Assembly: GCF_018069625.1 (NCBI RefSeq)
Contig: NZ_CP072941.1
Location: forward strand, 9,982,001 to 10,046,000
DNA length: 64,000 nucleotides
Direction of reading: 5' to 3'
Origin: Streptomyces yatensis
GTDB lineage: Bacteria; Actinomycetota; Actinomycetes; Streptomycetales; Streptomycetaceae
Shown here: positions 27,450 through 36,776 of the stretch, one piece after another
How positions within the stretch are numbered: the first letter of the stretch is position 1
Layout: the number at the start of each line of letters is the position of its first letter
Notes under the pieces: model-generated
Told to the model about the DNA's origin: nothing
The model's database searches: none
Seen by the model: the letters and a program-made list of their open reading frames with translations, nothing else
Position numbers and translations under genes: made by a program

Positions 27450-27503
27450 GGTCGCAGGGGTAGCGGACAGGGTGTGGCCGCTTCTCGGGGCAGAATGGAT
27501 GTC

Positions 27504-28550
27504 ATGCCGAAGACATCAGCGCGACTGCTGTCACTGCTCTCCCTGCTGCAGGCACGCCGGGACTGGCCGGGGCAGCTGCTGGCCGAGCGGCTGGAGGTCA
27601 GCCCGCGCACCGTGCGCCGCGATGTCGACCGCCTGCGCGAGCTCGGCTACCCCATCGCGGCCATCAAGGGCCCCGACGGGGGCTACCGGCTCGGCGCCGG
27701 TACGGAACTGCCGCCGCTGCTGTTCGACGACGACCAGGCCGTGGCCCTCACCGTGGCGCTTCAGACCGCCGCCGTCACCGGGGCGGGGATCGAGGAGGCG
27801 GCGGTGCGTGCGCTGAGCACCGTCCGGCAGGTCATGCCCGCACGGCTGCGCCATCGCGTCGATGCCCTCCAGATCACCGCCGTCGACGGCCCGGGCACCC
27901 GGCCGCACCCGCGGCTGGGCCCGGGCGTTCTCATGACCCTCAGCGCGGCCGTCCGCGCCCGCGAAGTACTGCGCTTCGACTACGACCCCGTCTCCCCACC
28001 GGCAACCGACGCCCACGCCGACCCCGCCGCGACCGCGCCCCGCCGGGTGCAGCCGCATCACGTCGTCACCCGGGGCGGGCGCTGGTATCTCGTCGCCTGG
28101 GACCTCGACCGCGACGACTGGCGCACTTTCCGCGTGGACCGGATCACCCCGCGGACCCCCACGGGGCCCCGCTTCACCCCGCGCGAACTGCCCGGAGGGG
28201 ACGTGGCCGCGTTCGTCACCGGCAGGTTCCAGGGCTCCGACTTCCAGGGATCCGACGGCACCGGCGGCTGGCCCTGCCTCGGGGAGGTCGTCCTCGACCT
28301 CCCCGCCTCCGTCGTGTCCACCTACACCCGGGACGGAGTCGTCGAAGAACTCGGCCCGGACCGCTGCCGGCTCGTCCTGGGCGCGTGGTCATGGCCCGGA
28401 CTGGCCGCCAGTATCGGCAGGTTCGACGCCGATATCGAGGTCATCGGGCCGACCGAGCTCAAGGACGCCTTCGCCCACCTGGCCCGCCGCTACGCACGAG
28501 CCGCGGCCGACGGACCCACCGAGCCCACCACGCGACCGCCGAGCCGATGA
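27504..28550 (+). CDS. WYL domain-containing transcriptional regulator (YafY-like)
   Basis: 348 residues. An N-terminal HTH_11 winged helix (ARLLSLLSLLQARRDWPGQL, LAERLEVSPRTVRRDVDRLR, ELGYPIAAIKGPDGGYRLG) is followed by the effector WYL domain with VQPHHVVTRGGRWYLVAWDL, where RWYLVAWD is the name-giving motif, and a C-terminal WCX extension (VVEELGPDRCRLVLGAWSWPGLAASIGRF). WYL domains sense ligands such as nucleic acid ends or small molecules. It should regulate the divergent DinB gene through the dyad at 27431-27449. An in-frame ATG at 27495 is an alternative start. Confidence 0.87.
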   Translation: MPKTSARLLSLLSLLQARRDWPGQLLAERLEVSPRTVRRDVDRLRELGYPIAAIKGPDGGYRLGAGTELPPLLFDDDQAVALTVALQTAAVTGAGIEEAAVRALSTVRQVMPARLRHRVDALQITAVDGPGTRPHPRLGPGVLMTLSAAVRAREVLRFDYDPVSPPATDAHADPAATAPRRVQPHHVVTRGGRWYLVAWDLDRDDWRTFRVDRITPRTPTGPRFTPRELPGGDVAAFVTGRFQGSDFQGSDGTGGWPCLGEVVLDLPASVVSTYTRDGVVEELGPDRCRLVLGAWSWPGLAASIGRFDADIEVIGPTELKDAFAHLARRYARAAADGPTEPTTRPPSR

Positions 28551-28626
28551 GCGGCCCGCGCCGCACATCGCGTCTCGGCGGGTCGTCGCAGGGACACGCC
28601 GCAGGGACACGCCTCAAGGGCGCGCC

Positions 28627-29382
28627 TCAGGGAGCGGCGTCGAGATCCACCTCGAGGTTCTCGGCCTCGGTCCAGAACCCCTCGTCCGCGTCCTGCAGCC
28701 GGGACGCCGCGTGCCTCAGGTGGAGCAGCGCCGCCTCGCGCGCCGCCTCGGCGTCGCGGGCCTCGATGGCGGTGAGGATGGCGTGGTGCTCGTGCCGGAC
28801 CGCTTCGAGGAAGTCGCCGCGCCGCGCCTCGTTCGCACGCGTGACACGGATTCCGCTGCGCAGCACCTCGCCGAGGTAGCGCAGCGTCGAGAGCATCACC
28901 GGATTCCCGGTCGATTCGGCGATGGACCGGTGGAAGGCGAGATCCTCGTCCACGCCGTCGCCCCCGGCCGCCACCGCCGCGTCGATGGCCTCCAGGGCCT
29001 GACGCATCCGGGCGAGATCGGCCGGCCTGGCCCGGGTGGCCGCGAGGTACGCCGCCTCGCCCTCGATGGGGCGGCGCACCTCCACGATCTGCCGCACCTT
29101 GGACTTGGTGTCCTCGGCGGTCTCGGCCTCCAGGTCGAGCGGCCGGGTCCGCCGCGGCATCACGAACACACCGAGCCCCTGACGGGGTTCGACCAGGCCC
29201 GCGTTGCGGAGCCGGGACACGGCCTCGCGTACGACGGTGCGGCTGACGCCCAGCTGCTTGACCAGCGCCACCTCGGTCGGGAGCTTGTCGCCCTCGGCCA
29301 GCCGCCCGGACTCGATCTCTTCCGAGAGTATCGCCGCGACCCGATCCGCGAGCCGCACGGGACCGCTCACCTTGGAGAACAT
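28627..29382 (-). CDS. GntR/FadR-family regulator of the tetronate operon
   Basis: 251 residues. The N-terminal GntR winged helix is SGPVRLADRVAAILSEEIES, GDKLPTEVALVKQLGVSRTV, VREAVSRLRNAGLVEPRQG. The FCD effector domain follows, with helices carrying the metal-ligand pattern (DEDLAFHRSIAESTGNPVM, EHHAILTAIEARDAEAAREA). It is the last gene after denD, separated by 40 bp. FadR-type proteins near sugar-acid operons normally repress them and respond to an intermediate. The dyad GGTCATATGATGACC upstream of ltnD is its likely operator. Confidence 0.85.
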   Translation of the reverse strand: MFSKVSGPVRLADRVAAILSEEIESGRLAEGDKLPTEVALVKQLGVSRTVVREAVSRLRNAGLVEPRQGLGVFVMPRRTRPLDLEAETAEDTKSKVRQIVEVRRPIEGEAAYLAATRARPADLARMRQALEAIDAAVAAGGDGVDEDLAFHRSIAESTGNPVMLSTLRYLGEVLRSGIRVTRANEARRGDFLEAVRHEHHAILTAIEARDAEAAREAALLHLRHAASRLQDADEGFWTEAENLEVDLDAAP

Positions 29383-29422
29383 GGTCTTCAGTTTATCGGC
29401 ACCGTTCCGGTCGCCCCGGCCG

Positions 29423-30439
29423 TCAAGAGCGCGCACCGTCCACGACCGCGTCGGCGTGGTCGTCGAGGTAGTCGCGCACCACCGAGGCGAAGTCCGGGTC
29501 GGGTGCCAGCCCGAGCGCGGCGGCGCGCGCGTTGTCGAACGCGGCGGGCCACGAGCCCACGAGGGCCTCGACACCGGGATCGGGCGCGATCGTCACCAGG
29601 TCGGCGACGGCGTCCCCGGCCACCTGCCGCAGCGTGCTCAGCATGTCGGCGACCGAGACCGTGAGCGCCGGAAGGTTGACCGGCACCCCGCCGTCGATCC
29701 GGCCCGGCCCGGCGCCGCGCTCGGCCTCCGCGACGCGCAGGATGCCCTCGACGGTGCGCCGTGGCGAGGCCAGGGCCACCTTCAGCTCGGGGTGGACCGG
29801 GCAGGTCGCCGGGAGGCCCGCGAGCGGCTCGCGGACGATGCCGGACAGGAAGCCGGAGGCGGCCGCGTTGGGCTTGCCCGGCCGCACCGACACGGTCATC
29901 AGCCGGGCGACGCGCCCGTCGAGGAAACCGCGGCGGGTGTAGTCCGCGATCAGCTGCTCGCAGACCAGCTTCTGGATCCCGTAGCTCGACCGCGGTGTGG
30001 GCAGGGTCGACTCGCTGACGACCGGTGGCAGCGGCAGCGCGGGGTCGGAACCGTAGACGGCCACGCTGCTGGAGAACACCACCCGCGGCGTCGGCCCCCC
30101 GGCCGCCGACTGCGCCCGCGCGGCCTCGAGCAGCGCCCGCGTGGTGTCCACATTGGCGCTCATACCGAGGTCGAAGTCGGCCTCGCACTCGGCCGAGACC
30201 GCGGAGGCGAGGTGGATCAGCACATCCACCGGCTCCGCGAACACCTCGTCCAGCCGGTCGACCAGGTCGCCCCGTACGACGTCCACGAGGGGGTCGGCCG
30301 CCGCCGAACCGGCCGGCACGACGCGGTCGGCGAGGACCAGCCGGTCGATCGGCACACCGCGGAACGTCCGTGCCGTGAGCAATGCGGCGGCGACCCGCTC
30401 TCCCAGGAAGCCGAAGCCACCCGTGATGACGATCCTCAT
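29423..30439 (-). CDS. denD: D-erythronate dehydrogenase (DenD), SDR family
   Basis: 338 residues, an extended short-chain dehydrogenase. The NAD motif is [20 protein letters not shown]. The catalytic region is [11 protein letters not shown] followed by [14 protein letters not shown], which gives the Ser-Tyr-x3-Lys triad. The [20 protein letters not shown] segment is characteristic of DenD. It oxidises D-erythronate to the 2-oxo-tetronate, feeding OtnI. The ATG overlaps the otnI stop by four bases. The assignment rests on family signature plus complete pathway context. Confidence 0.85.
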   Translation of the reverse strand: MRIVITGGFGFLGERVAAALLTARTFRGVPIDRLVLADRVVPAGSAAADPLVDVVRGDLVDRLDEVFAEPVDVLIHLASAVSAECEADFDLGMSANVDTTRALLEAARAQSAAGGPTPRVVFSSSVAVYGSDPALPLPPVVSESTLPTPRSSYGIQKLVCEQLIADYTRRGFLDGRVARLMTVSVRPGKPNAAASGFLSGIVREPLAGLPATCPVHPELKVALASPRRTVEGILRVAEAERGAGPGRIDGGVPVNLPALTVSVADMLSTLRQVAGDAVADLVTIAPDPGVEALVGSWPAAFDNARAAALGLAPDPDFASVVRDYLDDHADAVVDGARS

Positions 30440-31233
30440 GCGTTGTTGTCTCCTCGGTAGTCGTCTCGCCAGCCGAGCCCCTCGCTCGTGCCGGCGCGGG
30501 GGATGTACTCGCAGCCGATCCACCCGTCGAAGCCCAGCTCGTCGATGACGCCGAACAGGTGGCGGATGTCGAGCTCGCCCCGGTCGGGCTCATGGCGGTC
30601 GGGCACGCCCGCGATCTGCAGATGGCCGACCCGGCCGGTGGGCAGGTCGCGGCGCAGGGTCGTGGTGAGGTCGCCCTCGACGATCTGGCAGTGGTAGAGG
30701 TCGAGCTGCACCTTGAGGTTCGGGGCCCCCACCTCCCGTACCACGGTGTGCGCTTCGGCCTGCCGGCTCAGGAAGTACCCGGGCATATCGCGGCCGTTGA
30801 TCGGCTCGATCAGGATGTCCACGCCCGCCGCGGCGGCCCGCTCCGCGGCCCAGGCGAGGTTGGCCAGGTAGGTGTCGCGGTGCTCGGCCGGGTCCGGTGC
30901 GGGCCCCACCAGCCCGGCCATCATGTGCACCCGTGGGCAGCCGAGCTCCGCCGCGTACTCCAGTGCCCGCCCGATCCCGGAGCGCACCTCCGCCTCGCGG
31001 CCGGGCAGCGCCGCGAGCCCGCGCTCGCCGGACTCCCACGCACCGGGCGGCGCGTTGAAGAGCACCTGCCTCAGGCCGTGGTCGTCGAGCCGGCGGCGCA
31101 GCTCGGTGGCGTCGTACGCGTACGGGAAGAGGTACTCGACGGCCTCGAAGCCGTCCGCCGACGCCGCGGCGAAGCGGTCGAGGAAGTCGTGTTCGGTGTA
31201 CATCATGGACAGGTTCGCGGCGAACCTCGGCAT
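30436..31233 (-). CDS. otnI: 2-oxo-tetronate isomerase (OtnI), hydroxypyruvate isomerase family
   Basis: 265 residues, a TIM-barrel Hyi/OtnI protein. It starts [20 protein letters not shown] and has the metal-ligand Glu/Asp/His segments [49 protein letters not shown] and the terminal Glu strand [17 protein letters not shown]. It converts 2-oxo-tetronate to 3-oxo-tetronate. It sits between the transporter and denD in a tight run. Confidence 0.88.
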   Translation of the reverse strand: MPRFAANLSMMYTEHDFLDRFAAASADGFEAVEYLFPYAYDATELRRRLDDHGLRQVLFNAPPGAWESGERGLAALPGREAEVRSGIGRALEYAAELGCPRVHMMAGLVGPAPDPAEHRDTYLANLAWAAERAAAAGVDILIEPINGRDMPGYFLSRQAEAHTVVREVGAPNLKVQLDLYHCQIVEGDLTTTLRRDLPTGRVGHLQIAGVPDRHEPDRGELDIRHLFGVIDELGFDGWIGCEYIPRAGTSEGLGWRDDYRGDNNA

Positions 31234-31267
31234 GCTGGCTCCTGCGTTCGGGCCGGGACCGTCCCGG

Positions 31268-32575
31268 TCAGCGGTTGACGATGTGCTTCTTGGTGGTGAG
31301 CACCGCGGCGGCGCCGACGACCAGGCTGAGCGCCAGGACGTGCATCGGGATCGCCGCCGAGCCGGTGGCGTCCTTGAGCGCGCCGATCATGTAGGGGCTG
31401 ACGAACCCGGCGAGGTTGCCCACCGAGTTGATCATGGCGAGGCCCGCCGCCGCGGCGGTGCCGCTCAGGAACGCGGTGGGGAGCGACCAGAACAGCGGAG
31501 CGCAGGTCAGCACCCCGGCCCCGGCGATGGACAGCGCGGTCAGGGACAGCGCGGTCGAGCCGTTCCACACGGCGGCCAGCGAGAATCCGACGGCGCCCAT
31601 GAGACTCGGGATGACCAGGTGCCAGCGGCGCTCGCGGCGCTTGTCCGCCGAGCGGCCGAACAGGTTCATCGCGACGAGCGCGGCCAGGAACGGCACGGCG
31701 CTGAGCACGCCGATCGCGAAGTTGCCCTCGATACCGGTGGACTCGACGAACGAGGGCATCCAGAAGGTCAGGGCGTACTGGCCCATCACGAAGCAGAAGT
31801 AGATGAGACACATCAGCCACACCCTGGGCTCGCGGAAGGCGTCCCAGACCCGGCCGTCCACCGTCCGGTCCGCGGTGTCGTCGGCGACCGCCCGCTCGAC
31901 GACGGACTTCTCCTCATCGGTCAGCCACTTCGCGGCGCGCACGTCGTCGTCCAGGTAGAAGAGGGTGACGACACCGACGAGGAGCGCGGGGACGGCCTCC
32001 AGCAGGAACATCCACTGCCAGCCCTGCCAGCCGTTCACGCCCTGGAAGTGGTCCATGATCCAGCCGGAGAGCGGATTGCCGAAGATGCCCGCCACCGGGA
32101 TCGCCGACATGAACATCGCGATCACCCGGGCCCGGCGGTACGAGGGGAACCAGTAGGTGCAGTAGAGGATCACCCCCGGATAGAACCCCGCCTCCGCGGC
32201 ACCGAGCAGAAACCTCAGCACATAGAACGTCGCCTCGTTGGTGACGAACATGAACGCCGCCGAGACCAGGCCCCAGCTGATCATGATGCGGGCGATCCAG
32301 GTGCGGGCTCCGACGCGTTGCAGCATCAGGTTGGAGGGGACCTCCAGGATGAAGTAGCCGATGAAGAACAGGCCCGCCCCCAGGCCGTACGCCGCCTCGC
32401 TGAACCCGAGGTCGTCGGACATCTGCAGCTTCGCGAAGCCGACGTTGACCCGGTCCAGATAGGAGGCCACGTAGCAGAGGATGAGGAAGGGGACGATGCG
32501 GCGTACGACCTTGCGGTAGACCGTGTTCTCACGGGCGAGCGCGGGGGTCTCGGTCGCCACTGCGGGTATGGGCAT
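31268..32575 (-). CDS. MFS transporter, ACS family (sugar acid/tetronate uptake)
   Basis: 435 residues with twelve predicted helices and the anion:cation symporter pattern of tartrate and phthalate permeases: [75 protein letters not shown]. By its place inside the pathway operon it should import L-threonate and/or D-erythronate. An MFS carrier is a less common partner for the Otn enzymes than a GntP, TRAP or ABC system. Confidence 0.85.
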   Translation of the reverse strand: MPIPAVATETPALARENTVYRKVVRRIVPFLILCYVASYLDRVNVGFAKLQMSDDLGFSEAAYGLGAGLFFIGYFILEVPSNLMLQRVGARTWIARIMISWGLVSAAFMFVTNEATFYVLRFLLGAAEAGFYPGVILYCTYWFPSYRRARVIAMFMSAIPVAGIFGNPLSGWIMDHFQGVNGWQGWQWMFLLEAVPALLVGVVTLFYLDDDVRAAKWLTDEEKSVVERAVADDTADRTVDGRVWDAFREPRVWLMCLIYFCFVMGQYALTFWMPSFVESTGIEGNFAIGVLSAVPFLAALVAMNLFGRSADKRRERRWHLVIPSLMGAVGFSLAAVWNGSTALSLTALSIAGAGVLTCAPLFWSLPTAFLSGTAAAAGLAMINSVGNLAGFVSPYMIGALKDATGSAAIPMHVLALSLVVGAAAVLTTKKHIVNR

Positions 32576-32630
32576 GACGAATCCTTTGTGCGGCTCAGGG
32601 GATTCTGCGAACGGGGAGGGGAGAAGCGGG

Positions 32631-33305
32631 TCACCAAGCGGCGCCGAAGGTGGCCCTCAGCTCGTCGATGGCGTCGGTGGTGAGCGGCTCCGGTCGACGG
32701 TCGGTCAGGAGCCAGAGGCGTGCCGTCTCCTCGAGTTCTTCGAGGACGGCGAGGGCGGCGGCCGCGTCCGGGCCCCAGACCACGGGGCCGAGCCGGTCGA
32801 GCAGGACGGCCCTGATCGGCGTGTGGCTCGCCTGGCGGTCGGCGATCCGGGCGGTCACCAGGTCGGCCACGCGCGGGTCGCCGGGCCGGTGGTAGGGGAT
32901 GAGCGGCACGTGCCCGACCTTCATCACGAAGTAGGGCGTGATCGGCGGGAGCACGTCGTCCTGGCTCCACACCCCGGCCAGGGTGAGCGCGACCAGATGG
33001 GTGGAGTGGGTGTGGACGACGAAGCGGGCCGTGGGGTCGGCCGCGTAAATGCGCCGATGGAGCGTCAGGGTCTTGCTCGCGCGGTCGCCCGCGATCTGCT
33101 CACCCTGGGCGTCGACCAGCGCGAGGCGGTCGCGCTCGAGAAAGCCCAGGGCGGCGTCGGTGGGGGTGATCAGATGGCCGTCGCCGATCCTGGCGCTGAT
33201 GTTCCCGGCGCTGGCGTGCACATAGCCCCTGTCGAACAGGCTCGTGCCCACCCGGACGATCTCGTCGCGCGCCGCGTCCACGGCGGCGTCGAGGAGCTCG
33301 GTCAT
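32631..33305 (-). CDS. otnC: 3-oxo-tetronate 4-phosphate decarboxylase (OtnC), class II aldolase family
   Basis: 224 residues. Class II aldolase/adducin fold with substrate loops HASAGNISARIGDGHLITPT and the zinc-site motif FVVHTHSTHLVALT (His-x-His) plus the later His in the HVPLIPYHRPGD segment. In this pathway it decarboxylates 3-oxo-tetronate 4-phosphate to dihydroxyacetone phosphate. ATG overlaps the otnK stop by four bases. Confidence 0.87.
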   Translation of the reverse strand: MTELLDAAVDAARDEIVRVGTSLFDRGYVHASAGNISARIGDGHLITPTDAALGFLERDRLALVDAQGEQIAGDRASKTLTLHRRIYAADPTARFVVHTHSTHLVALTLAGVWSQDDVLPPITPYFVMKVGHVPLIPYHRPGDPRVADLVTARIADRQASHTPIRAVLLDRLGPVVWGPDAAAALAVLEELEETARLWLLTDRRPEPLTTDAIDELRATFGAAW

Positions 33306-34582
33306 GAGACCTCCCGGTCGAGCAGGGCGAAGGCGTCGGTGAAGAACGCGGGGCCACCGAAGTTGCCGGACTTCAGGGTGATGTGGAGCGTGTCGCCGCC
33401 GGGAAGCGGCGCCGCGCACCAGGGCACACCGGGGTCGATCTGCGGCCCGATCCGCAGCCCGGTGATGCCGAGCGCCCGGACGACCGCTCCCGAGGTCTCG
33501 CCGCCCGCCACGACGAGTTGGCGTACCCCCCGCTCCACGAGGCCCTGGGCCACGCGGGCCAGGGTCCGCTCCACCAGCTCGCCGGCCTCGCCGGCGCCGA
33601 GCCTGCTCTGGACGGTCCGGACCGCCTCGGGCGCCTCGGTGGAGTAGAAGAGGACAGGTCCGTCGGCCAGGTGGGATTCGGCGAAGGCGAGGGCCTGGCC
33701 GGACACGTCCTCACCGGCCGCGATACGCAGCGGATCCACGCTGAACGCGGGCCGCCCGGCGCGCAGGAACTCCAGCACCTGGCGGTTGGTGGCGGCGGAG
33801 ACCGATCCGGAGATGACGGCCCGGTGGCCGCCGGGCGGTGGCAGCTGTGCGGCGGCGTGGGACGGCGTGAACCCCCAGTTCGCGGGCAGCCCGATGGCCA
33901 GGCCCGAACCGGCGGTCACCAGGGGCAGCCCCTGGACCGCCGCGCCGAGACGCACCAGGTCGTCGTTGGAGACGGCGTCGGCGATGGCGATCCCGGCGCC
34001 CTGCGCGCGCAGCTCGTCGATCCGGGCCCGGACCGCCTCGGCACCGCTGCCGACGACCGTGTGGTCGATCAGGCCGACCGCCCGGGTGGTCTGCGCGCCC
34101 AGGACCGAAACGAGATGGGGGTCGGTCATGGGGGTGAGCGGGTGATGGCGCATTCCGCTCTCGCTGAGCAGCACGTCGCCGACGAAGAGATGGCCCTTGA
34201 AGACCGTGCGCCCGTTGTCGGGGAACGCGGGCGTGGCGATCGTGAAGTCGGTGCCGAGCGCGTCCATCAGGGCCTCGGTGACCGGCCCGATGTTCCCGGC
34301 CGGTGTCGAGTCGAAGGTGGAGCAGTACTTGAAGTAGATCTGTTCGGCGCCCGCGGACCGCAGCCAGGCGAGGGCCCGCAGCGATGCCTCGACGGCGTCG
34401 GCGGCCGGAACCGTCCGCGACTTGAGCGCGATGACCACGGCGTCCGCGGCCACCGGTTCCTCGGCGCCGCCGGGCGGCACATCGATCAGCTGGACCACGC
34501 GCATGCCCGCGCGCACCAGGTTGTTGGCCAGGTCCGTGGCGCCGGTGAAGTCGTCGGCGATGCAGCCGAGTCGGATTCCCAT
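33302..34582 (-). CDS. otnK: 3-oxo-tetronate kinase (OtnK), four-carbon acid sugar kinase family
   Basis: 426 residues of the two-domain DUF1537 kinase family. The N-terminal sugar-binding half begins RLGCIADDFTGATDLANNLV and includes FKYCSTFDSTPAGNIGPV and ATPAFPDNGRTVFKGHLFVG. The C-terminal ATP-binding half includes VISGSVSAATNRQV, VAGGETSGAVVRALGI and LKSGNFGG. It phosphorylates 3-oxo-tetronate at C4. It is coupled to otnC by an ATGA overlap, and its own ATG lies one base after the ltnD stop. Confidence 0.9.
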   Translation of the reverse strand: MGIRLGCIADDFTGATDLANNLVRAGMRVVQLIDVPPGGAEEPVAADAVVIALKSRTVPAADAVEASLRALAWLRSAGAEQIYFKYCSTFDSTPAGNIGPVTEALMDALGTDFTIATPAFPDNGRTVFKGHLFVGDVLLSESGMRHHPLTPMTDPHLVSVLGAQTTRAVGLIDHTVVGSGAEAVRARIDELRAQGAGIAIADAVSNDDLVRLGAAVQGLPLVTAGSGLAIGLPANWGFTPSHAAAQLPPPGGHRAVISGSVSAATNRQVLEFLRAGRPAFSVDPLRIAAGEDVSGQALAFAESHLADGPVLFYSTEAPEAVRTVQSRLGAGEAGELVERTLARVAQGLVERGVRQLVVAGGETSGAVVRALGITGLRIGPQIDPGVPWCAAPLPGGDTLHITLKSGNFGGPAFFTDAFALLDREVS

Positions 34583-34583
34583 C

Positions 34584-35501
34584 TCAGGCCCCCGCCGGCT
34601 GGGGCAGGTCGATCCCGGGGAAGATCTTGATGACCGCGCTGTCGTCCTCGGCACCCAGACCCGACGCCGACGCCTGCAGGAACATCTGATGAGCCGTGGC
34701 GGCCAGGGGGAGCGGGAACCGCTCCGGCCGTGCGGAATCGAGGACGAGCCCCAGGTCCTTGACGAAGATGTCGACCGCGGAGAGGGCCGTGTAGTCACCG
34801 GCGAGCACATGCGCCATCCGGTTCTCGAACATCCACGAATTGCCGGCGCTGTGCGTGATGACCTCGTAGAGCGCCTCGGCCGGCACACCGGCCTTCAGAC
34901 CCAGCGCCATCGCCTCGGCCGCCGCGGCGATGTGCACACCCGCGAGCAACTGGTTGACGATCTTGACCTTGGAGCCGAGACCGGCCTGCTCACCCAGGCG
35001 GTAGACCGTGGCGCTCATGGCCTCGAGCACCGGGTCGGCGACCGCGTACGCCGCGGCGGAGCCCGACGTCATCATGGTCAGCTCGCCGGCCGCGGCACGC
35101 GCGGCACCACCGGAGATGGGCGCGTCCAGATAGAGCACACCCCGCTCGGCCAGCCGTCCCCCGAGCTCGGCGGACCAGCCCGGGTCGACCGTGGAGCACA
35201 TCACGAAGACGGCCCCCGGGCTCAGCCGGGCGGCGGCCCCGCCGGCACCGAACAGCACCGACTCGACCTGCGCCGCGTTGACCACGACACCGACCACGAC
35301 GTCCACCGCGGCCGCCAGGTCGCCGGGGGAGGCGAACGCCGTCCCGCCGTCGCGGGCGAAGCCCTCGGCCACCTCCGGTCGCAGATCGTGGACCCCGACC
35401 TCGTAGCCCGCCTTCCGCAGGCTGCGAGCCATGCCGAGTCCCATGGCCCCGAGCCCCACCACGCCCACGCGCGGCTGTGCCGGCCTGTCCTGGTCGCTCA
35501 T
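34584..35501 (-). CDS. ltnD: L-threonate dehydrogenase (LtnD), beta-hydroxyacid dehydrogenase family
   Basis: 305 residues. NAD-binding GVVGLGAMGLGMARSLRKAG, substrate motif DAPISGGAARAAAGELTMM, and the catalytic lysine helix GSKVKIVNQLLAGVHIAAAAEAM all fit LtnD and relatives. It oxidises L-threonate to 2-oxo-tetronate. It is the first gene of the operon, with the GntR-type dyad about 95 bp upstream. Confidence 0.88.
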   Translation of the reverse strand: MSDQDRPAQPRVGVVGLGAMGLGMARSLRKAGYEVGVHDLRPEVAEGFARDGGTAFASPGDLAAAVDVVVGVVVNAAQVESVLFGAGGAAARLSPGAVFVMCSTVDPGWSAELGGRLAERGVLYLDAPISGGAARAAAGELTMMTSGSAAAYAVADPVLEAMSATVYRLGEQAGLGSKVKIVNQLLAGVHIAAAAEAMALGLKAGVPAEALYEVITHSAGNSWMFENRMAHVLAGDYTALSAVDIFVKDLGLVLDSARPERFPLPLAATAHQMFLQASASGLGAEDDSAVIKIFPGIDLPQPAGA

Positions 35502-35595
35502 GCCCCTCCTCGTCCTTGCCGTGCCTATGGGGGAGCGCCGCCGCCCTGCTGTGCCGGCCGAAGGCGCGATCGGCCTCCGGCCTCGGCGGCGATCG

Positions 35596-35610
35596 GGTCA
35601 TATGATGACC
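35596..35610 (-). promoter_or_regulatory. GntR/FadR-type operator of the tetronate operon
   Basis: GGTCATATGATGACC has perfect 6-bp arms around ATG and matches the TGGTC-type half sites of FadR-family repressors. It lies 95 bp upstream of ltnD, in the promoter zone of the whole operon. Confidence 0.65.
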
Positions 35611-35666
35611 TGAAGACAAGGCTCCCGCATACCGTGACGTCCGTCACATGAGGTGGGGGACATGCG

Positions 35667-35697
35667 TGCGGGGCCCGTCTGTGAGACGGGCCCCGCA
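35667..35697 (-). terminator. Strong hairpin terminator downstream of the alginate lyase gene
   Basis: TGCGGGGCCCGTCT and AGACGGGCCCCGCA form a perfect 14-bp stem with a GTG loop. It lies about 80 bp past the alginate lyase stop and shields the divergent tetronate promoter. Confidence 0.85.
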
Positions 35698-35778
35698 TCA
35701 GGTGCACGGCCGGAACGCGGGCCGCGGCCAGGAGGAAGCCGGCATCCTCCTACTGACCGCGGCCGCACGGCAGGGTGC

Positions 35779-36579
35779 TCAGCTGTGTTGCACCGTGACC
35801 CCGTACAGGGCGACCTCGCCGTAGTTCGAGTTGTCGCACGGCGAGGAATTGTTGCAGTTCGCCTGCGTGTAGTCGCCCGCCTTGAAGTAGCCACTGCCGA
35901 ACTTGGCGGTGACGGTGGCCTGGAGCGTGCCGTTGTAGTAGACGTCGACCTTTCCGTCGTGGGCCACGAACTTGCCCTGGAACCGGTCGCCCAGCTTGTA
36001 GCCGGAGGTCACCAGCTTGTAGTGGGTGGTGTTGTAGGAGGTGACGTAAAGGCTGGTCCCCTCGAGGCGGAACGAGGTGACGTCGCTCGACTCGTCGTGG
36101 ATCTGCCCGGCCATCACGTGCGGCTTGCTCGCCGGCAGATGGGTGATGGCCTCGTCGACGACCATGGTGTGGGTGCCCGTCGTGGACGACCAGCTGGCCG
36201 TCGCCGACCCATCGGCGGTCATCTCACGCAACTCCGACCGCGGGTATCCGGTGTTGCTGGTGGTGGCGCCGTTGACGGCGGCCCGCATCGAGATCGCGTC
36301 GCAGCCCGAAGTGGTCGTGAACCACGGTGCCTTGGCGTACGTCGACAGGGCCGGCTGCTTGATCTCCTGAGGAGAGCCGGAACTGTTGGGGGTGGGCAGC
36401 TGAAGCTTCCAGCCCTTGCTCAGGCCGATGGCCGCGGCCGGTGCGGGGCAGGCGGCGGCGTCCGCCGGAGCGGCGGACGCACTCTGCACCGAGGCCAGGG
36501 CGCCGGCGGCGAGTGCCGGTGCGGCGATGAGCACGAGAGCGTGGCGCGGAGTCCTGCGCGCGCCGGAGTTCTTCCGCAT
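35779..36579 (-). CDS. Secreted alginate lyase, polysaccharide lyase family 7
   Basis: 266 residues. A signal peptide (RKNSGARRTPRHALVLIAAP, ALAAGALASVQSASA) should be cleaved near residue 37. The mature protein has the three PL7 catalytic blocks: PRSELREM (Arg and Glu), GQIHDE (QIH, the form usually linked with polyguluronate or mixed-block preference) and YFKAGDYTQ. It would cleave alginate by beta-elimination outside the cell. AAGGAG six bases upstream fixes the ATG. It is a monocistronic gene with a strong downstream terminator. Confidence 0.92.
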   Translation of the reverse strand: MRKNSGARRTPRHALVLIAAPALAAGALASVQSASAAPADAAACPAPAAAIGLSKGWKLQLPTPNSSGSPQEIKQPALSTYAKAPWFTTTSGCDAISMRAAVNGATTSNTGYPRSELREMTADGSATASWSSTTGTHTMVVDEAITHLPASKPHVMAGQIHDESSDVTSFRLEGTSLYVTSYNTTHYKLVTSGYKLGDRFQGKFVAHDGKVDVYYNGTLQATVTAKFGSGYFKAGDYTQANCNNSSPCDNSNYGEVALYGVTVQHS

Positions 36580-36705
36580 GTGCGGCTCCTTATGTGTTGG
36601 GGCCATGACAGACCCGTAGGCGAACTGATCCCCGGGGAACCGCCGACCTCCCGAGTCGGCGGGGCATGTGGCCGTGTGGCAGCGAACAGGCGCGCGATGG
36701 GGCGA

Positions 36706-36726
36706 GGCCGAAGTCGGACTTCGGCC
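36706..36726 (-). terminator. Hairpin downstream of the hydroxyacid dehydrogenase gene
   Basis: GGCCGAAGTC and GACTTCGGCC are perfect 10-bp arms separated by one base (effective loop of five). It lies about 50 bp beyond the stop at 36777. Confidence 0.7.
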
Positions 36727-36776
36727 AAGCCCTGACCCCATCAGCACACGGCGGGCAGGCTGTCAGCCGATGCCGT

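Noticed and set aside
25572..27494. A 640-codon extension upstream of the WYL regulator
   Set aside because: It is antisense to the aldo/keto reductase and DinB genes. The HTH starts immediately after 27504, as in known WYL regulators.
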